Shown here: positions 19,491 through 27,575 of the stretch, piece by piece
Position numbering within the stretch: the stretch's first letter is position 1
Layout of the letters: the number at the start of each line of letters is the position of its first letter
Assembly: GCA_902765595.1 (NCBI GenBank)
Contig: CACXAQ010000022.1
Location: forward strand, 52,255-116,254
DNA: 64,000 nucleotides
Direction: 5' to 3'
From: Oscillospiraceae bacterium
Lineage (GTDB): Bacteria; Bacillota; Clostridia; Oscillospirales; Oscillospiraceae
Position numbers and translations under genes: made by a program
Notes under the pieces: model-generated
Databases searched by the model: none
Told to the model about the DNA's origin: nothing
The model's input: the letters and a program-made list of their open reading frames with translations, nothing else

Positions 19491-19541
19491 TTTGCAGCTG
19501 TCGCATCCCGAAGCTGCGCGCCCCTTATGTCCCGCAGGTTT

Positions 19542-20618
19542 TCACAGCTTCTCTGCGACCAGGCGCAGGCCGGCCTCGACCCGTTTCTCCGCAGCCTCGG
19601 CCAGTTCCCTGAGACGCAGCAGTCGGAACAGCTGCTGCCGCACCCAATCGCACAGCACCGCCCCCGCCACGAACAGAAACGCGAACAGCAGCGTGCTCAG
19701 CAGCATCACCGCCGCCGGCTTCTCGGCCAGGAAGGCGAAACGGTTGTGCATGACCAGGTTCCATACCTGCCGCTGGCAATTGAGGATATACACGGAAAAC
19801 GCGCCCGGGGCGGCAAAGGCGATGAGCTTCTCCATCCGGCGGCCCACCGGGATCCGGGAAAAGACGGCCACGGCCAGGATCGCCGCGCACAGGACGGTGG
19901 GCGAGGTATAGGCCACGAGCTTTTCCGTCCAGTACAGTCTGCTCAGCCAGGTGAGCGCGGTGACGGCAAGGATCGTGAGCAGCCCCCCGGGTATGGACAG
20001 CCTCCGCCCCAGGCCGCATTTTTTCATGATCGCCCCCAGCAGATACAGCAGAGAGATCCACACGAAGCTGTAGCCTCCGTTCAGGTTGAAGCTGAGGGAG
20101 TCCTGGTCAAAGGAAAGCAGGGTATTGAAGCAGGAAAACACCAGGAAGATGGTCAGGAAGACTTTCCGGGCGGTAGTCTCCGAACAGGCGGCGACAGCCC
20201 GATCCAGCAGAGGTTTTACGAAAAACAGCCCGGTATAGGCGGTGAAATACCAGTACAGTCTCTTTGAGACCGGCCGCAGCATCAGCGCCAGATCGCCGCG
20301 GGAGACCAGGTCCGGCCGCAGCAGCCGAAAGAACAGGGCCGCCGCCAGCCCCACGGACACCACCTGCAGCCACAGCAGGATATACGAAGACAGGCGGGTC
20401 TTCCGGACAGGGTCCCGGTAGCCCACGTAGCCGCTGATGACGGCAAAGATGTCCACCGCCCCGTAGGCGAGGATCTCCAGAAACCAGGCGGCGGCGTAGG
20501 TTCCGCTGCCGACAGCCGTGTTTTTCAGGATCCCGCCCTGGCCCAGCACATGCAGGACGATGACCAGGAACATGGCGAACAGCCGAAGCAGGTCGATCCC
20601 ATAGTTGCGTTTCCCCAT
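19542..20618 (-). CDS. Membrane acyltransferase, acyltransferase-3 family
   Basis: A 358-residue polytopic membrane protein with about ten hydrophobic segments. The N-terminus YGIDLLRLFAMFLVIVLHVLGQGG has the R-L-x-A...H pattern of acyltransferase-3 (OafA/WecH-like) enzymes, which acylate sugars or lipids at the membrane. GAVDIFAVISGYVGY is the usual second motif. The acceptor cannot be read from the sequence. The start is ATG at 20618 with GGGAG upstream. It lies just downstream of, and on the same strand as, the LysR gene (81-bp gap). Co-transcription is possible. Confidence 0.85.
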   Translation of the reverse strand: MGKRNYGIDLLRLFAMFLVIVLHVLGQGGILKNTAVGSGTYAAAWFLEILAYGAVDIFAVISGYVGYRDPVRKTRLSSYILLWLQVVSVGLAAALFFRLLRPDLVSRGDLALMLRPVSKRLYWYFTAYTGLFFVKPLLDRAVAACSETTARKVFLTIFLVFSCFNTLLSFDQDSLSFNLNGGYSFVWISLLYLLGAIMKKCGLGRRLSIPGGLLTILAVTALTWLSRLYWTEKLVAYTSPTVLCAAILAVAVFSRIPVGRRMEKLIAFAAPGAFSVYILNCQRQVWNLVMHNRFAFLAEKPAAVMLLSTLLFAFLFVAGAVLCDWVRQQLFRLLRLRELAEAAEKRVEAGLRLVAEKL

Positions 20619-20699
20619 AGCATATTCTCCCGTATCGAAAAATGGCCTTGTCCCCCGCGGCGCGCCGCCCGCGGTCTCTCGGCGGTCCCGGCCGCCGCC

Positions 20700-21608
20700 T
20701 TACTCTCCCGCCAGCAAGCCGTGGTCCCGGCAGACGCCGATCAGGTAGTCCCGGAACTGGCGGATCTCCCGGCGCTGCAGCAGGCTCTTGAGGCAGACGA
20801 ACTGGAGGCTGGCCTCGGTCTCCGGGCTCAGGGGCACGGCGGCCACGTTGAAGTACCGGGCGAAGGACTCCGGCCCCAGCACCACCCCCAGGCCGCTGCG
20901 GACCAGGTTCATGTTGGTCTCGATGCCGTCGGAGCGGTAGATCCGCTTCAGGCTGATCTGATAGCGGCGGCAGATCTCCTTGAGCTGCCGGTCCTCGGAG
21001 GAATTTTCCAGGCCGGAGATGACCGTGGAGCCCTGCAGGTCCCCGATGGAGAGGCTCTCCAGCCCCGCCCGCTCGTCCCGATAGCTCATGAGCACGCACT
21101 GCTTCTCCCGCACCAGGGGGAGGCTGTAGTACTCGCTCTGCCTTGCCAGATAGTCCTCCGTGGGCAGCCGGTCCAGCACCAGGTCCATCTGCTGCTGCCT
21201 GAGGGAGCGGAGGAAGTCCGTCCCCGCCTCGGTGAGGAAGGAGACCTCGATCTCCGGATGGTCGTCGAAGAAGCGGACCAGGTCCTCGAACAGGCAGTTG
21301 GAGTAGACCCGGGAGCCCACGCCGATGCGCAGCTGCTTCTTGGCCTCGGGGTTGCTGGCCTGCATGTCCTGGCAGAGCTTCTGCCAGGCGTCCATGACGG
21401 GCCTGGCCTCCCGGCAGAAGCGCTCCCCCGCCGGGGTCAGATCCAGGCCGTAGATCGTCCGGGTGAAGAGGGCGCAGCCCAGCTCCTGCTCCAGTTTCAA
21501 AATCTGCTGGGAGATGGCGGACTGGGACACGTAGAGCCGCTGGGCGGCCAGGGACATGCTGCGGCAGCTTGCCACCTCCAGCACATACAGGGCCTGGGTC
21601 GTGGTCAT
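20700..21608 (-). CDS. LysR-family transcriptional regulator, divergent from iorAB
   Basis: A 302-residue regulator with an N-terminal winged helix-turn-helix (residues 1-60: FLEVA-like start ALYVLEVASCRSMSLAAQRLYVSQ... then SAISQQILKLEQELG) and a C-terminal periplasmic-binding-like effector domain starting around residue 90 (LRIGVGSRV). Divergent placement from iorA, the shared palindrome at 21622-21656 and the overlap of that palindrome with its own -10 box indicate that it represses itself and controls iorAB. An aromatic keto acid or similar inducer is a guess. Confidence 0.92.
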   Translation of the reverse strand: MTTTQALYVLEVASCRSMSLAAQRLYVSQSAISQQILKLEQELGCALFTRTIYGLDLTPAGERFCREARPVMDAWQKLCQDMQASNPEAKKQLRIGVGSRVYSNCLFEDLVRFFDDHPEIEVSFLTEAGTDFLRSLRQQQMDLVLDRLPTEDYLARQSEYYSLPLVREKQCVLMSYRDERAGLESLSIGDLQGSTVISGLENSSEDRQLKEICRRYQISLKRIYRSDGIETNMNLVRSGLGVVLGPESFARYFNVAAVPLSPETEASLQFVCLKSLLQRREIRQFRDYLIGVCRDHGLLAGE

Positions 21609-21621
21609 GGGATCATCTCCT

Positions 21622-21656
21622 CTTATAATAAGGCTTGCTTATAGCCCTATTATAAG
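21622..21656. promoter_or_regulatory. Inverted-repeat operator in the lysR-iorA intergenic region
   Basis: Two 14-bp arms, CTTATAATAAGGCT and AGCCCTATTATAAG, are complementary at 13 of 14 positions around a 7-bp centre. The right arm covers the lysR -10 box, and the left arm abuts the lysR ribosome-binding site. The arrangement fits a LysR-type binding site. Confidence 0.75.
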
Positions 21657-21677
21657 ATCATGTTTTACACTTGACAA
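21649..21677 (-). promoter_or_regulatory. Promoter of the lysR gene
   Basis: On the minus strand TTGTCA, a 17-bp spacer and TATAAT (complement of 21649-21654) match the sigma-A consensus. The -35 box overlaps the opposing iorA -35 box. Confidence 0.7.
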
Positions 21678-21697
21678 GTCCTTTGGTAAGATATTAG
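21671..21697 (+). promoter_or_regulatory. Promoter of iorAB
   Basis: TTGACA at 21671-21676 is a perfect -35 box. The best -10 candidate, TATTAG at 21692-21697, is at a short 15-bp spacing, which would suit an activated promoter. Confidence 0.5.
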
Positions 21698-21743
21698 CAG
21701 GATCATTTTGCATAAGCCCCGAACAATCAACAGAAAGGAAGAC

Positions 21744-23501
21744 ATGGATATGGACAAGGTTCTGTATTCCGGGAACGAGGCCATCGCCCGCGGCGCGTAT
21801 GAGGCCGGCGTGAAGATCTGTTCCGCCTATCCCGGTACCCCCAGCACCGAGATTTTTGAGAATCTCCCCCAGTACAAGGATTCCCTCTACTGTGAATGGG
21901 CCCCCAACGAGAAGGTGGCCGTGGAGGTGGCCTACGGCGCCAGCATCGCCGGCGCGCGCAGCCTCTGCGCCATGAAGCACGTGGGGCTGAACGTGGCGGC
22001 TGACCCCATGTTCACCGCCGCCTATAACGGCGTCAACGGCGGCATGGTCATCGTCACCGCCGACGACCCCAGCATGCATTCCTCCCAGAACGAGCAGGAC
22101 AACCGGCACTACGCCCGGGCGGCCAAGCTCCCCATGGTGGAGCCCTCCGACTCCCAGGAGTGCAAGGACTTCATGAAGGAAGCCTATAAGATCTCCGAGA
22201 TGTTTGACGCGCCGGTGCTCTTCCGCACCACCACCCGCATCTCCCACTCCAAGAGCCTGGTGGATCTGGGCGAGCGGGAGGAGCCGGAGATCAAGCCCTA
22301 CACCCGCAACCCCCAGAAGTACATGTGCACCCCGGCCATCGCTTACCGGAACCACCCCAAGGTGGAGAAGCACATGGCGGAGCTGGAGGAGTACGGCAAC
22401 ACCTGCTGCCTGAACAAGATGGAGATCAAGGGCCACAAGGTGGGCGTCATCACCGCCTCCATCGCCTATCTCTACGCCAAGGACGTGTTCCCCGAGGACA
22501 CCTCCTTCCTGAAGCTGGGCCTGACCAATCCCCTGCCCATGAAGCTCATCAAGGAATTCGCCTCCCAGGTGGAGAAGCTCTACGTCATCGAAGAGCTGGA
22601 CGATTTCATGGAGCAGCAGATCAAGGCCGCCGGCATCGCGTGCATCGGCAAGGAGCTGACGGGCAAGCTCTACGAGTATAACCCCCAGCTGCTGAAGGAG
22701 CGGCTCTTCGGCGTCAAGCCCCAGGCTCCCGATCTGGGCGTGGCCGCCGTGTCCCGTCCCCCCGCTCTCTGCCCCGGCTGCCCTCACCGCGGCTTCTTCT
22801 ACACCATGTCCAAGCATAAGAACTTCATCGTCACCGGCGACATCGGCTGCTACACTCTGGGCGGCTCCGCCCCCCTGAACGCGGTGGACAGCGTGGTGTG
22901 TATGGGCGGCGGCTTCACCGTGGGCATGGGCATTGCCAAGACTCTGGAGGTCACCGGCCAGACCGGCAAGAAGGTCTTCGGCGTGGTGGGCGACTCCACC
23001 TTCTTCCACAGCGGCATGACCGGCGCCGCCGAGATCATCTACAACAAGGGCAACGTCATCCCCGTGGTGCTGGACAACTCCATCACCGGCATGACCGGCC
23101 ATCAGGACAACCCCGGCTCCGGCAAGACCCTCCAGGGCGAGATCGCCGAGAAGCTGCGCATCGAGAAGATCCTCAGTTCCATGGGCTATGAGTACATCCA
23201 GATCGTGGATCCCCAGGACCTGAAGGCCATGGACGAGGCCGTCGTGAACGCCGCCAAGTCCCAGGTCCCCGCCGCCATCGTGGTGCGCCGTCCCTGCCTG
23301 CTCATCAAGGGCATCAAGCACGACATCGGCAAGTGCGTGGTGGACAGCGACAAGTGCATCGGCTGCAAGAGCTGCCTGCGGGTGGGCTGCCCCGCCATCC
23401 TGGTGGAGAACAAGAAGGCCCGCATCGACCAGAACCAGTGCGTGGGCTGCACGGTCTGCGCGCAGGTCTGCCCCAAGGGCGCCATTTCCAGAAAGGAGTG
23501 A
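21744..23501 (+). CDS. iorA: Indolepyruvate:ferredoxin oxidoreductase, alpha subunit
   Basis: The enzyme oxidatively decarboxylates aryl pyruvates (or runs in reverse) with thiamine diphosphate, CoA and ferredoxin. The protein (585 residues from ATG 21744, or 583 from 21750) has the N-terminal pyrimidine-binding domain (SGNEAIARGAYEAGV, SAYPGTPSTEI), the TPP domain with ALCPGCPHRGFFY, GDIGCYTLGG and GDSTFFHSGMTG, and a C-terminal two-cluster ferredoxin domain (CIGCKSCLRVGCP, CVGCTVCAQVCPKG). AAAGGAA lies at 21734-21740. It is followed 5 bp later by iorB. Confidence 0.95.
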   Translation: MDMDKVLYSGNEAIARGAYEAGVKICSAYPGTPSTEIFENLPQYKDSLYCEWAPNEKVAVEVAYGASIAGARSLCAMKHVGLNVAADPMFTAAYNGVNGGMVIVTADDPSMHSSQNEQDNRHYARAAKLPMVEPSDSQECKDFMKEAYKISEMFDAPVLFRTTTRISHSKSLVDLGEREEPEIKPYTRNPQKYMCTPAIAYRNHPKVEKHMAELEEYGNTCCLNKMEIKGHKVGVITASIAYLYAKDVFPEDTSFLKLGLTNPLPMKLIKEFASQVEKLYVIEELDDFMEQQIKAAGIACIGKELTGKLYEYNPQLLKERLFGVKPQAPDLGVAAVSRPPALCPGCPHRGFFYTMSKHKNFIVTGDIGCYTLGGSAPLNAVDSVVCMGGGFTVGMGIAKTLEVTGQTGKKVFGVVGDSTFFHSGMTGAAEIIYNKGNVIPVVLDNSITGMTGHQDNPGSGKTLQGEIAEKLRIEKILSSMGYEYIQIVDPQDLKAMDEAVVNAAKSQVPAAIVVRRPCLLIKGIKHDIGKCVVDSDKCIGCKSCLRVGCPAILVENKKARIDQNQCVGCTVCAQVCPKGAISRKE

Positions 23502-23506
23502 AGGGC

Positions 23507-24082
23507 ATGAAAGAAAGCAAGAGCGCGCTGCTGGTGGGCGTAGGCGGCCAGGGCGCTATCCTCACCGCGAAGGTCCTGGTGAACGGCCTGATGAAGGCCG
23601 GCTATGACGTCAAGATGTCCGAGGTCCACGGCATGAGCCAGCGGGGCGGCAGCGTCTCCACCCAGGTCCACTGGGGCGAGAAGGTCTGGTCCCCCGTCAT
23701 CGGCAAGGGCGCGGCGGACATCGTGGTGGCCTTTGAGAAGATGGAAGCCGTCCGCTATGCCGACTTTTTGAAGCCGGACGGCGTGGCCGTCATCAACGAC
23801 TATGAGATGGCCTCCTCCAGCATCGCCGCCGGGCTCTGCGAGTACCCGGAAGGCTGCCTGGAAGCCATGCAGAAGAACTACCGCTGCTTCGTCATGAACG
23901 CGGAGAAGATCGCCGAGGAGCTGGGCAACGCCAAGTGCATGAACATCGTCCTCTTCGGCGGCATGGTCAAGGCCCTGCACATGGACCACATCGACTGGGA
24001 AGCCGTCATCGCCGAGACCGTTCCTCCCAAATTCAAGGAGCTGAACCTGCGGGCCTACAAGGCCGGCTACGACGCGGTCTGA
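23507..24082 (+). CDS. iorB: Indolepyruvate:ferredoxin oxidoreductase, beta subunit
   Basis: The 191-residue protein is the gamma-type domain of the 2-oxoacid:ferredoxin oxidoreductase family, which contributes to the CoA and interface sites. Motifs are LLVGVGGQGAILTAKVL, SEVHGMSQRGGSVSTQVHWG and NIVLFGGMVKAL. The start is ATG 23507 with AAGG upstream. An upstream start at 23333 lies inside iorA. The two subunits form the complete enzyme, used in amino-acid fermentation. Confidence 0.95.
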   Translation: MKESKSALLVGVGGQGAILTAKVLVNGLMKAGYDVKMSEVHGMSQRGGSVSTQVHWGEKVWSPVIGKGAADIVVAFEKMEAVRYADFLKPDGVAVINDYEMASSSIAAGLCEYPEGCLEAMQKNYRCFVMNAEKIAEELGNAKCMNIVLFGGMVKALHMDHIDWEAVIAETVPPKFKELNLRAYKAGYDAV

Positions 24083-24103
24083 GCACGAAACAAGCGAACG
24101 AAA

Positions 24104-24122
24104 GGGACGCCTCCGGCGTCCC
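24104..24122 (+). terminator. Hairpin after iorB
   Basis: Stem GGGACGCC/GGCGTCCC with loop TCC, 21 bp after the iorB stop. It lacks a T-tract here, but the same hairpin is repeated at 24290 with one. Confidence 0.55.
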
Positions 24123-24149
24123 CTCAGACTGTAGACAAACCCCGATCTT

Positions 24150-24247
24150 GTCATTCTGAGCGGAGCGAAGCGAAGTCGAAGAATCTTAAAATGTTCGACA
24201 TTCTGCTGATCTACAGGATTCTTCGTCACTTCGTTCCTCAGAATGAC
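24150..24247. repeat. Inverted-repeat (REP-like) element
   Basis: A 98-bp element bounded by GTCATTCTGAG and its exact complement CTCAGAATGAC, with an inner GAAGAATC/GATTCTTC pairing. It separates the two copies of the GGGACGCC hairpin. Confidence 0.7.
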
Positions 24248-24289
24248 AGCGTGTTTTTTTTCGTGAATGGACTTTGTCTTCACATTGAA

Positions 24290-24313
24290 GGGACGCCTCC
24301 GGCGTCCCTTTTT
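24290..24313 (+). terminator. Second copy of the GGGACGCC hairpin with T-tract
   Basis: Stem GGGACGCC/GGCGTCCC followed by TTTTT. It is a typical intrinsic terminator and nearly identical to the hairpin at 24104. Confidence 0.7.
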
Positions 24314-25130
24314 CTTTGCCGTTCCCCCTATCGGCGCTCCGCGTCACTTCCCCCACAGGGGGGAAGCGACCGGCCTCCCCCTCCGGGACATTTGCCGCAG
24401 CAAAAGAGGCGCGAAGCGACCAGTGGCACAGCGAAGCTGAAGGTGGAGGCAGGCCCCCTCCTCCCCTGCCTAAGGGGAGGGGGACCGCGTCAGCGGTGGA
24501 GGGGTATTCCTTCTCCCTCAAAAAAGAGCACGAAATAAGACGGTTTCAAGACCCATTTCTCTTTCCGCTTGTGGAAAGAGAAACGGTTCTTGTACTCCAC
24601 CTTGCGGTGCCCGAAAAACGCTGCGGGCTTACGCTGATCCTTGCGTTTTTCGACCGCTGCGGATATTCCTGGCTTGCTTTATCTGCCACAGGCAGCGCAA
24701 GCCCGCAATTCCAAAGAGAAAGACGCCCGCCATATCTTTACCTCTTTGCGCCACGCCGACCGCGCTAAGGACGCCTTGCCGCAATTGCCGTTCCCGGGCC
24801 TGCTTCGCAACGGCCCGCCAACGGCGCGGCTGCGGAAAAACCGTGCTCGCTTCTTCCGCCACCGGCGGCGCGAGCCCGCTTTTCACTCGCTCGCGCTCGC
24901 TTTATCGCTCCCTTGGTCGATAAACCGACAGTATAGACCTGCGCATCCGTTCTCCTGTCGTCCCCTATCGGCGCTCCGCGCCGCCCCACCCCGTAGGGGC
25001 GACCTGTGGTCGCCCGCGTGCCCCATCCCACCCGGCCCGAAATTAAGAAATCTTCATACTTCTCTCCATCGACAAAGGGAGAGATTGGTGATACAGTAAA
25101 GGCAAGCAACAAACCATAATGATCATCGGA
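24314..25130. other. Gene-poor region with no supported coding sequence
   Basis: The first part (24330-24510) holds CTCCCC...GGGGAG hairpin repeats. From about 24545 to 24960 the sequence is open in several frames on both strands (for example 24641-25099 plus and 24629-24886 minus), but none of the translations looks like a protein family and none has a convincing start. It may be a decayed element or a long member of a dispersed non-coding repeat family. I cannot assign it. Confidence 0.4.
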
Positions 25131-25132
25131 TG

Positions 25133-25259
25133 GCGAAATCAATCGAGAATTCGATTGATTTCGCTGCCAAACGACAGGTTTGGCAGCGAATGATTCTCAA
25201 AATCATTCGCCCGGCTGAGCCGCAAAGCGGCTCGGCGAAACGCATTGCGGCGTTTCGCC
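25133..25259. repeat. Chain of five overlapping hairpins upstream of the beta-helix lipoprotein
   Basis: Five consecutive stems occur: 25133-25164 (14-bp perfect stem, loop GAAT), 25160-25190 (13-bp, loop GACAG), 25186-25210 (10-bp, loop CTCAA), 25214-25236 (7-10 bp around AAA) and 25234-25259 (10-bp perfect, GGCGAAACGC/GCGTTTCGCC). Neighbouring stems share arm bases (25160-25164, 25186-25190, 25234-25236), so adjacent hairpins compete. The chain ends about 50 bp before the start codon. Confidence 0.8.
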
Positions 25260-25310
25260 ATCAAATTTTCATTATCGCGGATACCCATGGGAAAGGTTGA
25301 TGAGAACGAG

Positions 25311-27443
25311 ATGAAATCCAATCGCAAGATCCTTCGCGTCCTGGCGGCCCTGCTGACCCTGCTGCTGCTCTGCGGCTGCGGCGCCCCGGCTCCCGCCCCG
25401 GCGGCCACGGAAGCCGCCCCCGCTGCGAAAGAAGACGCAGGGATGACGGAGGGCACCCAGATCACCGTGGAGACGCCGGAGGACGACAGCTCCCCGGAGG
25501 AGCCGGGCCTAATCCGGGTCAGCACCGTGGACGAGTTCCTGGCCGCCATCCGCCCCAACGCCACCATCGAGCTTGCCGCCGGCGAGTACGACCTCTCCAC
25601 CGCCTCCGACTACGGTCTCCCCACAGAGAACCCCAATTACCGCTGGAACCTGGACCCCAGCTATGACGGCGAGGGCTACGAGCTGGAGATCCTGAACGTG
25701 GAGGGCCTGAGCATCCGGGGTGCCGGACGGGAGGACACCACCATCGCCGCCGTCCCCCGCTATGTGAACGTGATCCGCTTCACCGGCTGCCCGGATCTGG
25801 AGATCCGGGACCTGACCGCGGGCCACACCCGGGAAGCCGGCATCTGCTCCGGGGGCGTGCTGTACTTTGAACGCTGCAGCGGCGTCACGGTGGACGGCTG
25901 CGGCCTCTACGGCTGCGGCACCGTGGGCGTCTGGGCCGTCAACTGCGACGAGCTTTCCGTCACCGGCTCCCACATCTACGAGTGCAGCTCCAGCGCCGTG
26001 GAGGTCACCAACTGCCGGGACGTGCGGGTGGACGGCTGCGAGATCTACCGGATGGGCCGCATCCAGGACTGGCCGGCCTACGCCCTCTTCGCCGCCCACG
26101 AGACCGACGGCTTTGCGGCGGCAAACTGCCGCATCTACGATAACGATGCCTCCATTCTCCTGCTGAGCGACCGGACGAGGAACTGCCTCTTCCTCTCGAA
26201 CCTGCTGGAGAGCAACGAGCTGGACCACGCCATTGAGGCCTATCGCTACTGTCCGGTGGTGGACGGCTGCCTTTTCGCGGACCAGGCGCAGATCAGCTCC
26301 TGGTACGCGGGCACCGGGACCCTGGCCGTGGACCGCAGCGGCAACATGCTGGACGACGCGGCCTTCTCCGCCATGCGCTATGAGAAGCTGGGTCCGGACG
26401 ACGTTCGTCTCCCCGAGGGTCTGACCGAGGAGGCCGAGCCCACGGCGGTACCCGCCGGCGGCACCGTCACCGTGACCACCGCCGACGAGCTGCTGGCCGC
26501 CATCGGCCCGGACCGCACCATCGTTCTGGACGGGGCGGACTTTGCTCTGACCAAGGCCGAGAACTACGGCGGCATCGGCACCCGCTACTGCTACTGGTCC
26601 GAGGTCTACGACGGCCAGGAGCTGGTCATCGACAGCGTGGACGGGCTCACCATCCGCGCCGCCTCCGACTCCCCGGAGAGCACCCAGGTCACTGTGGAGC
26701 CCCGCTACGCCAACGTCTTCCGCTTTGTGAACTGCCGCAACCTGCATCTGCAGGGCTTCACCGCGGGCCACAGCCGGGGCATGGGCGAGTGCGCCGGGGG
26801 CGTGCTGTACTTTGAAGACTGCCGGGACGTGTGGGTGGACTCCTGCCGGCTCTACGGCTGCGGGATCCTGGGCATCTGGTCCAACGGCGGCAGCGATCTC
26901 ATCGTGGACAGCTGCGAGATCTATGAGTGCAGCCAGGGCGGCGTGTGGCTGGACGGCACCGTCAGCGTCAGCTTCACCAACTGCAATATCCACGACGTGC
27001 CCAGCCCCGCCCTGTCCTTCCGCGGCTGCGGCGGCGTGGTCTGGAACTGGGACAGCTACTGCGACGGCTCCTGGGATCCGGACGGGAGAGGCGCGCTGGT
27101 CTCCCCCGCTCCCGTCTACTACGACGAGGGCCCCGTGGAGCCGGAGGAGCCCATCGCCGAGGAGATCTGGGTGATCTACCAGAACCGGACCGTGGACGAG
27201 CTGATCCTGAAGACCGGCGACAGCGTGATCCTCCAGGTCGACGGCTCCTTCCTATCCGGCGACGGCAGCAGGGCCAAGTATTCCTGGCTCTCGGAGGACC
27301 CGGGCGTCCTCTCCGCCAAGGCGGGCCGTGACAGCCATCAGTGCGTGGTGAAGGTCCTGGGCGAGGCCCCCGACGGCGTTCTGCTGACGGTGGACTGCGG
27401 CGGCGTGCAGCACCAGGTGCGCGTCTACTGCGTGGGCAACTGA
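25311..27443 (+). CDS. Secreted lipoprotein with two right-handed beta-helix halves
   Basis: From ATG 25311 the protein is 710 residues. It begins with a lipoprotein signal (MKSNRKILRV then a leucine-rich core and LCGC; lipidated Cys23) and an Ala/Pro/Glu linker. Two homologous units of roughly 300 residues follow, each opening with a VTT/STVDEFLAAI-like segment, then NYRW/YCYW...YDG, PRYVNV or PRYANV and AGHTREAG/AGHSRGMG...GGVLYFE, then short parallel beta-helix coils. The C-terminal about 95 residues look Ig-like. It resembles carbohydrate-binding or lyase-like beta-helix proteins, but no catalytic site is evident. The alternative ATG 25287 would put eight polar residues before the signal. 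Confidence 0.8.
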   Translation: MKSNRKILRVLAALLTLLLLCGCGAPAPAPAATEAAPAAKEDAGMTEGTQITVETPEDDSSPEEPGLIRVSTVDEFLAAIRPNATIELAAGEYDLSTASDYGLPTENPNYRWNLDPSYDGEGYELEILNVEGLSIRGAGREDTTIAAVPRYVNVIRFTGCPDLEIRDLTAGHTREAGICSGGVLYFERCSGVTVDGCGLYGCGTVGVWAVNCDELSVTGSHIYECSSSAVEVTNCRDVRVDGCEIYRMGRIQDWPAYALFAAHETDGFAAANCRIYDNDASILLLSDRTRNCLFLSNLLESNELDHAIEAYRYCPVVDGCLFADQAQISSWYAGTGTLAVDRSGNMLDDAAFSAMRYEKLGPDDVRLPEGLTEEAEPTAVPAGGTVTVTTADELLAAIGPDRTIVLDGADFALTKAENYGGIGTRYCYWSEVYDGQELVIDSVDGLTIRAASDSPESTQVTVEPRYANVFRFVNCRNLHLQGFTAGHSRGMGECAGGVLYFEDCRDVWVDSCRLYGCGILGIWSNGGSDLIVDSCEIYECSQGGVWLDGTVSVSFTNCNIHDVPSPALSFRGCGGVVWNWDSYCDGSWDPDGRGALVSPAPVYYDEGPVEPEEPIAEEIWVIYQNRTVDELILKTGDSVILQVDGSFLSGDGSRAKYSWLSEDPGVLSAKAGRDSHQCVVKVLGEAPDGVLLTVDCGGVQHQVRVYCVGN

Positions 27444-27453
27444 ACAATGCGAC

Positions 27454-27486
27454 AAAAGCCCGTGGCTCACAGCCACGGGCTTTTTT
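27454..27486 (+). terminator. Intrinsic terminator after the beta-helix gene
   Basis: A 14-bp stem AAAAGCCCGTGGCT/AGCCACGGGCTTTT with loop CAC and a T6 run, 10 bp after the stop codon. Confidence 0.9.
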
Positions 27487-27492
27487 GCGCGC

Positions 27493-27521
27493 TTGTGTTT
27501 CCCGCCCCGCTCTGGTATAAT
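27493..27521 (+). promoter_or_regulatory. mutY: Promoter of mutY
   Basis: TTGTGT (27493-27498), a 17-bp spacer and TATAAT (27516-27521), directly after the terminator and 55 bp before the mutY start. Confidence 0.7.
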
Positions 27522-27564
27522 TTCACCCAGATCAAACCAAATAATTTCACCCAGATCAAACCAA
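27517..27564. repeat. Perfect 24-bp tandem duplication in the mutY leader
   Basis: A 24-bp unit beginning ATAATTTCACCCAG occurs twice head to tail without a mismatch (27517-27540, 27541-27564). The first copy includes most of the -10 box. The second ends next to the mutY ribosome-binding site. Confidence 0.9.
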
Positions 27565-27575
27565 CGAGGTGTCCC

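Noticed and set aside
24629-24886. Small minus-strand gene of 85 codons
   Set aside because: No ribosome-binding site and no family. The opposite strand is equally open, so the block is treated as unassigned non-coding sequence.
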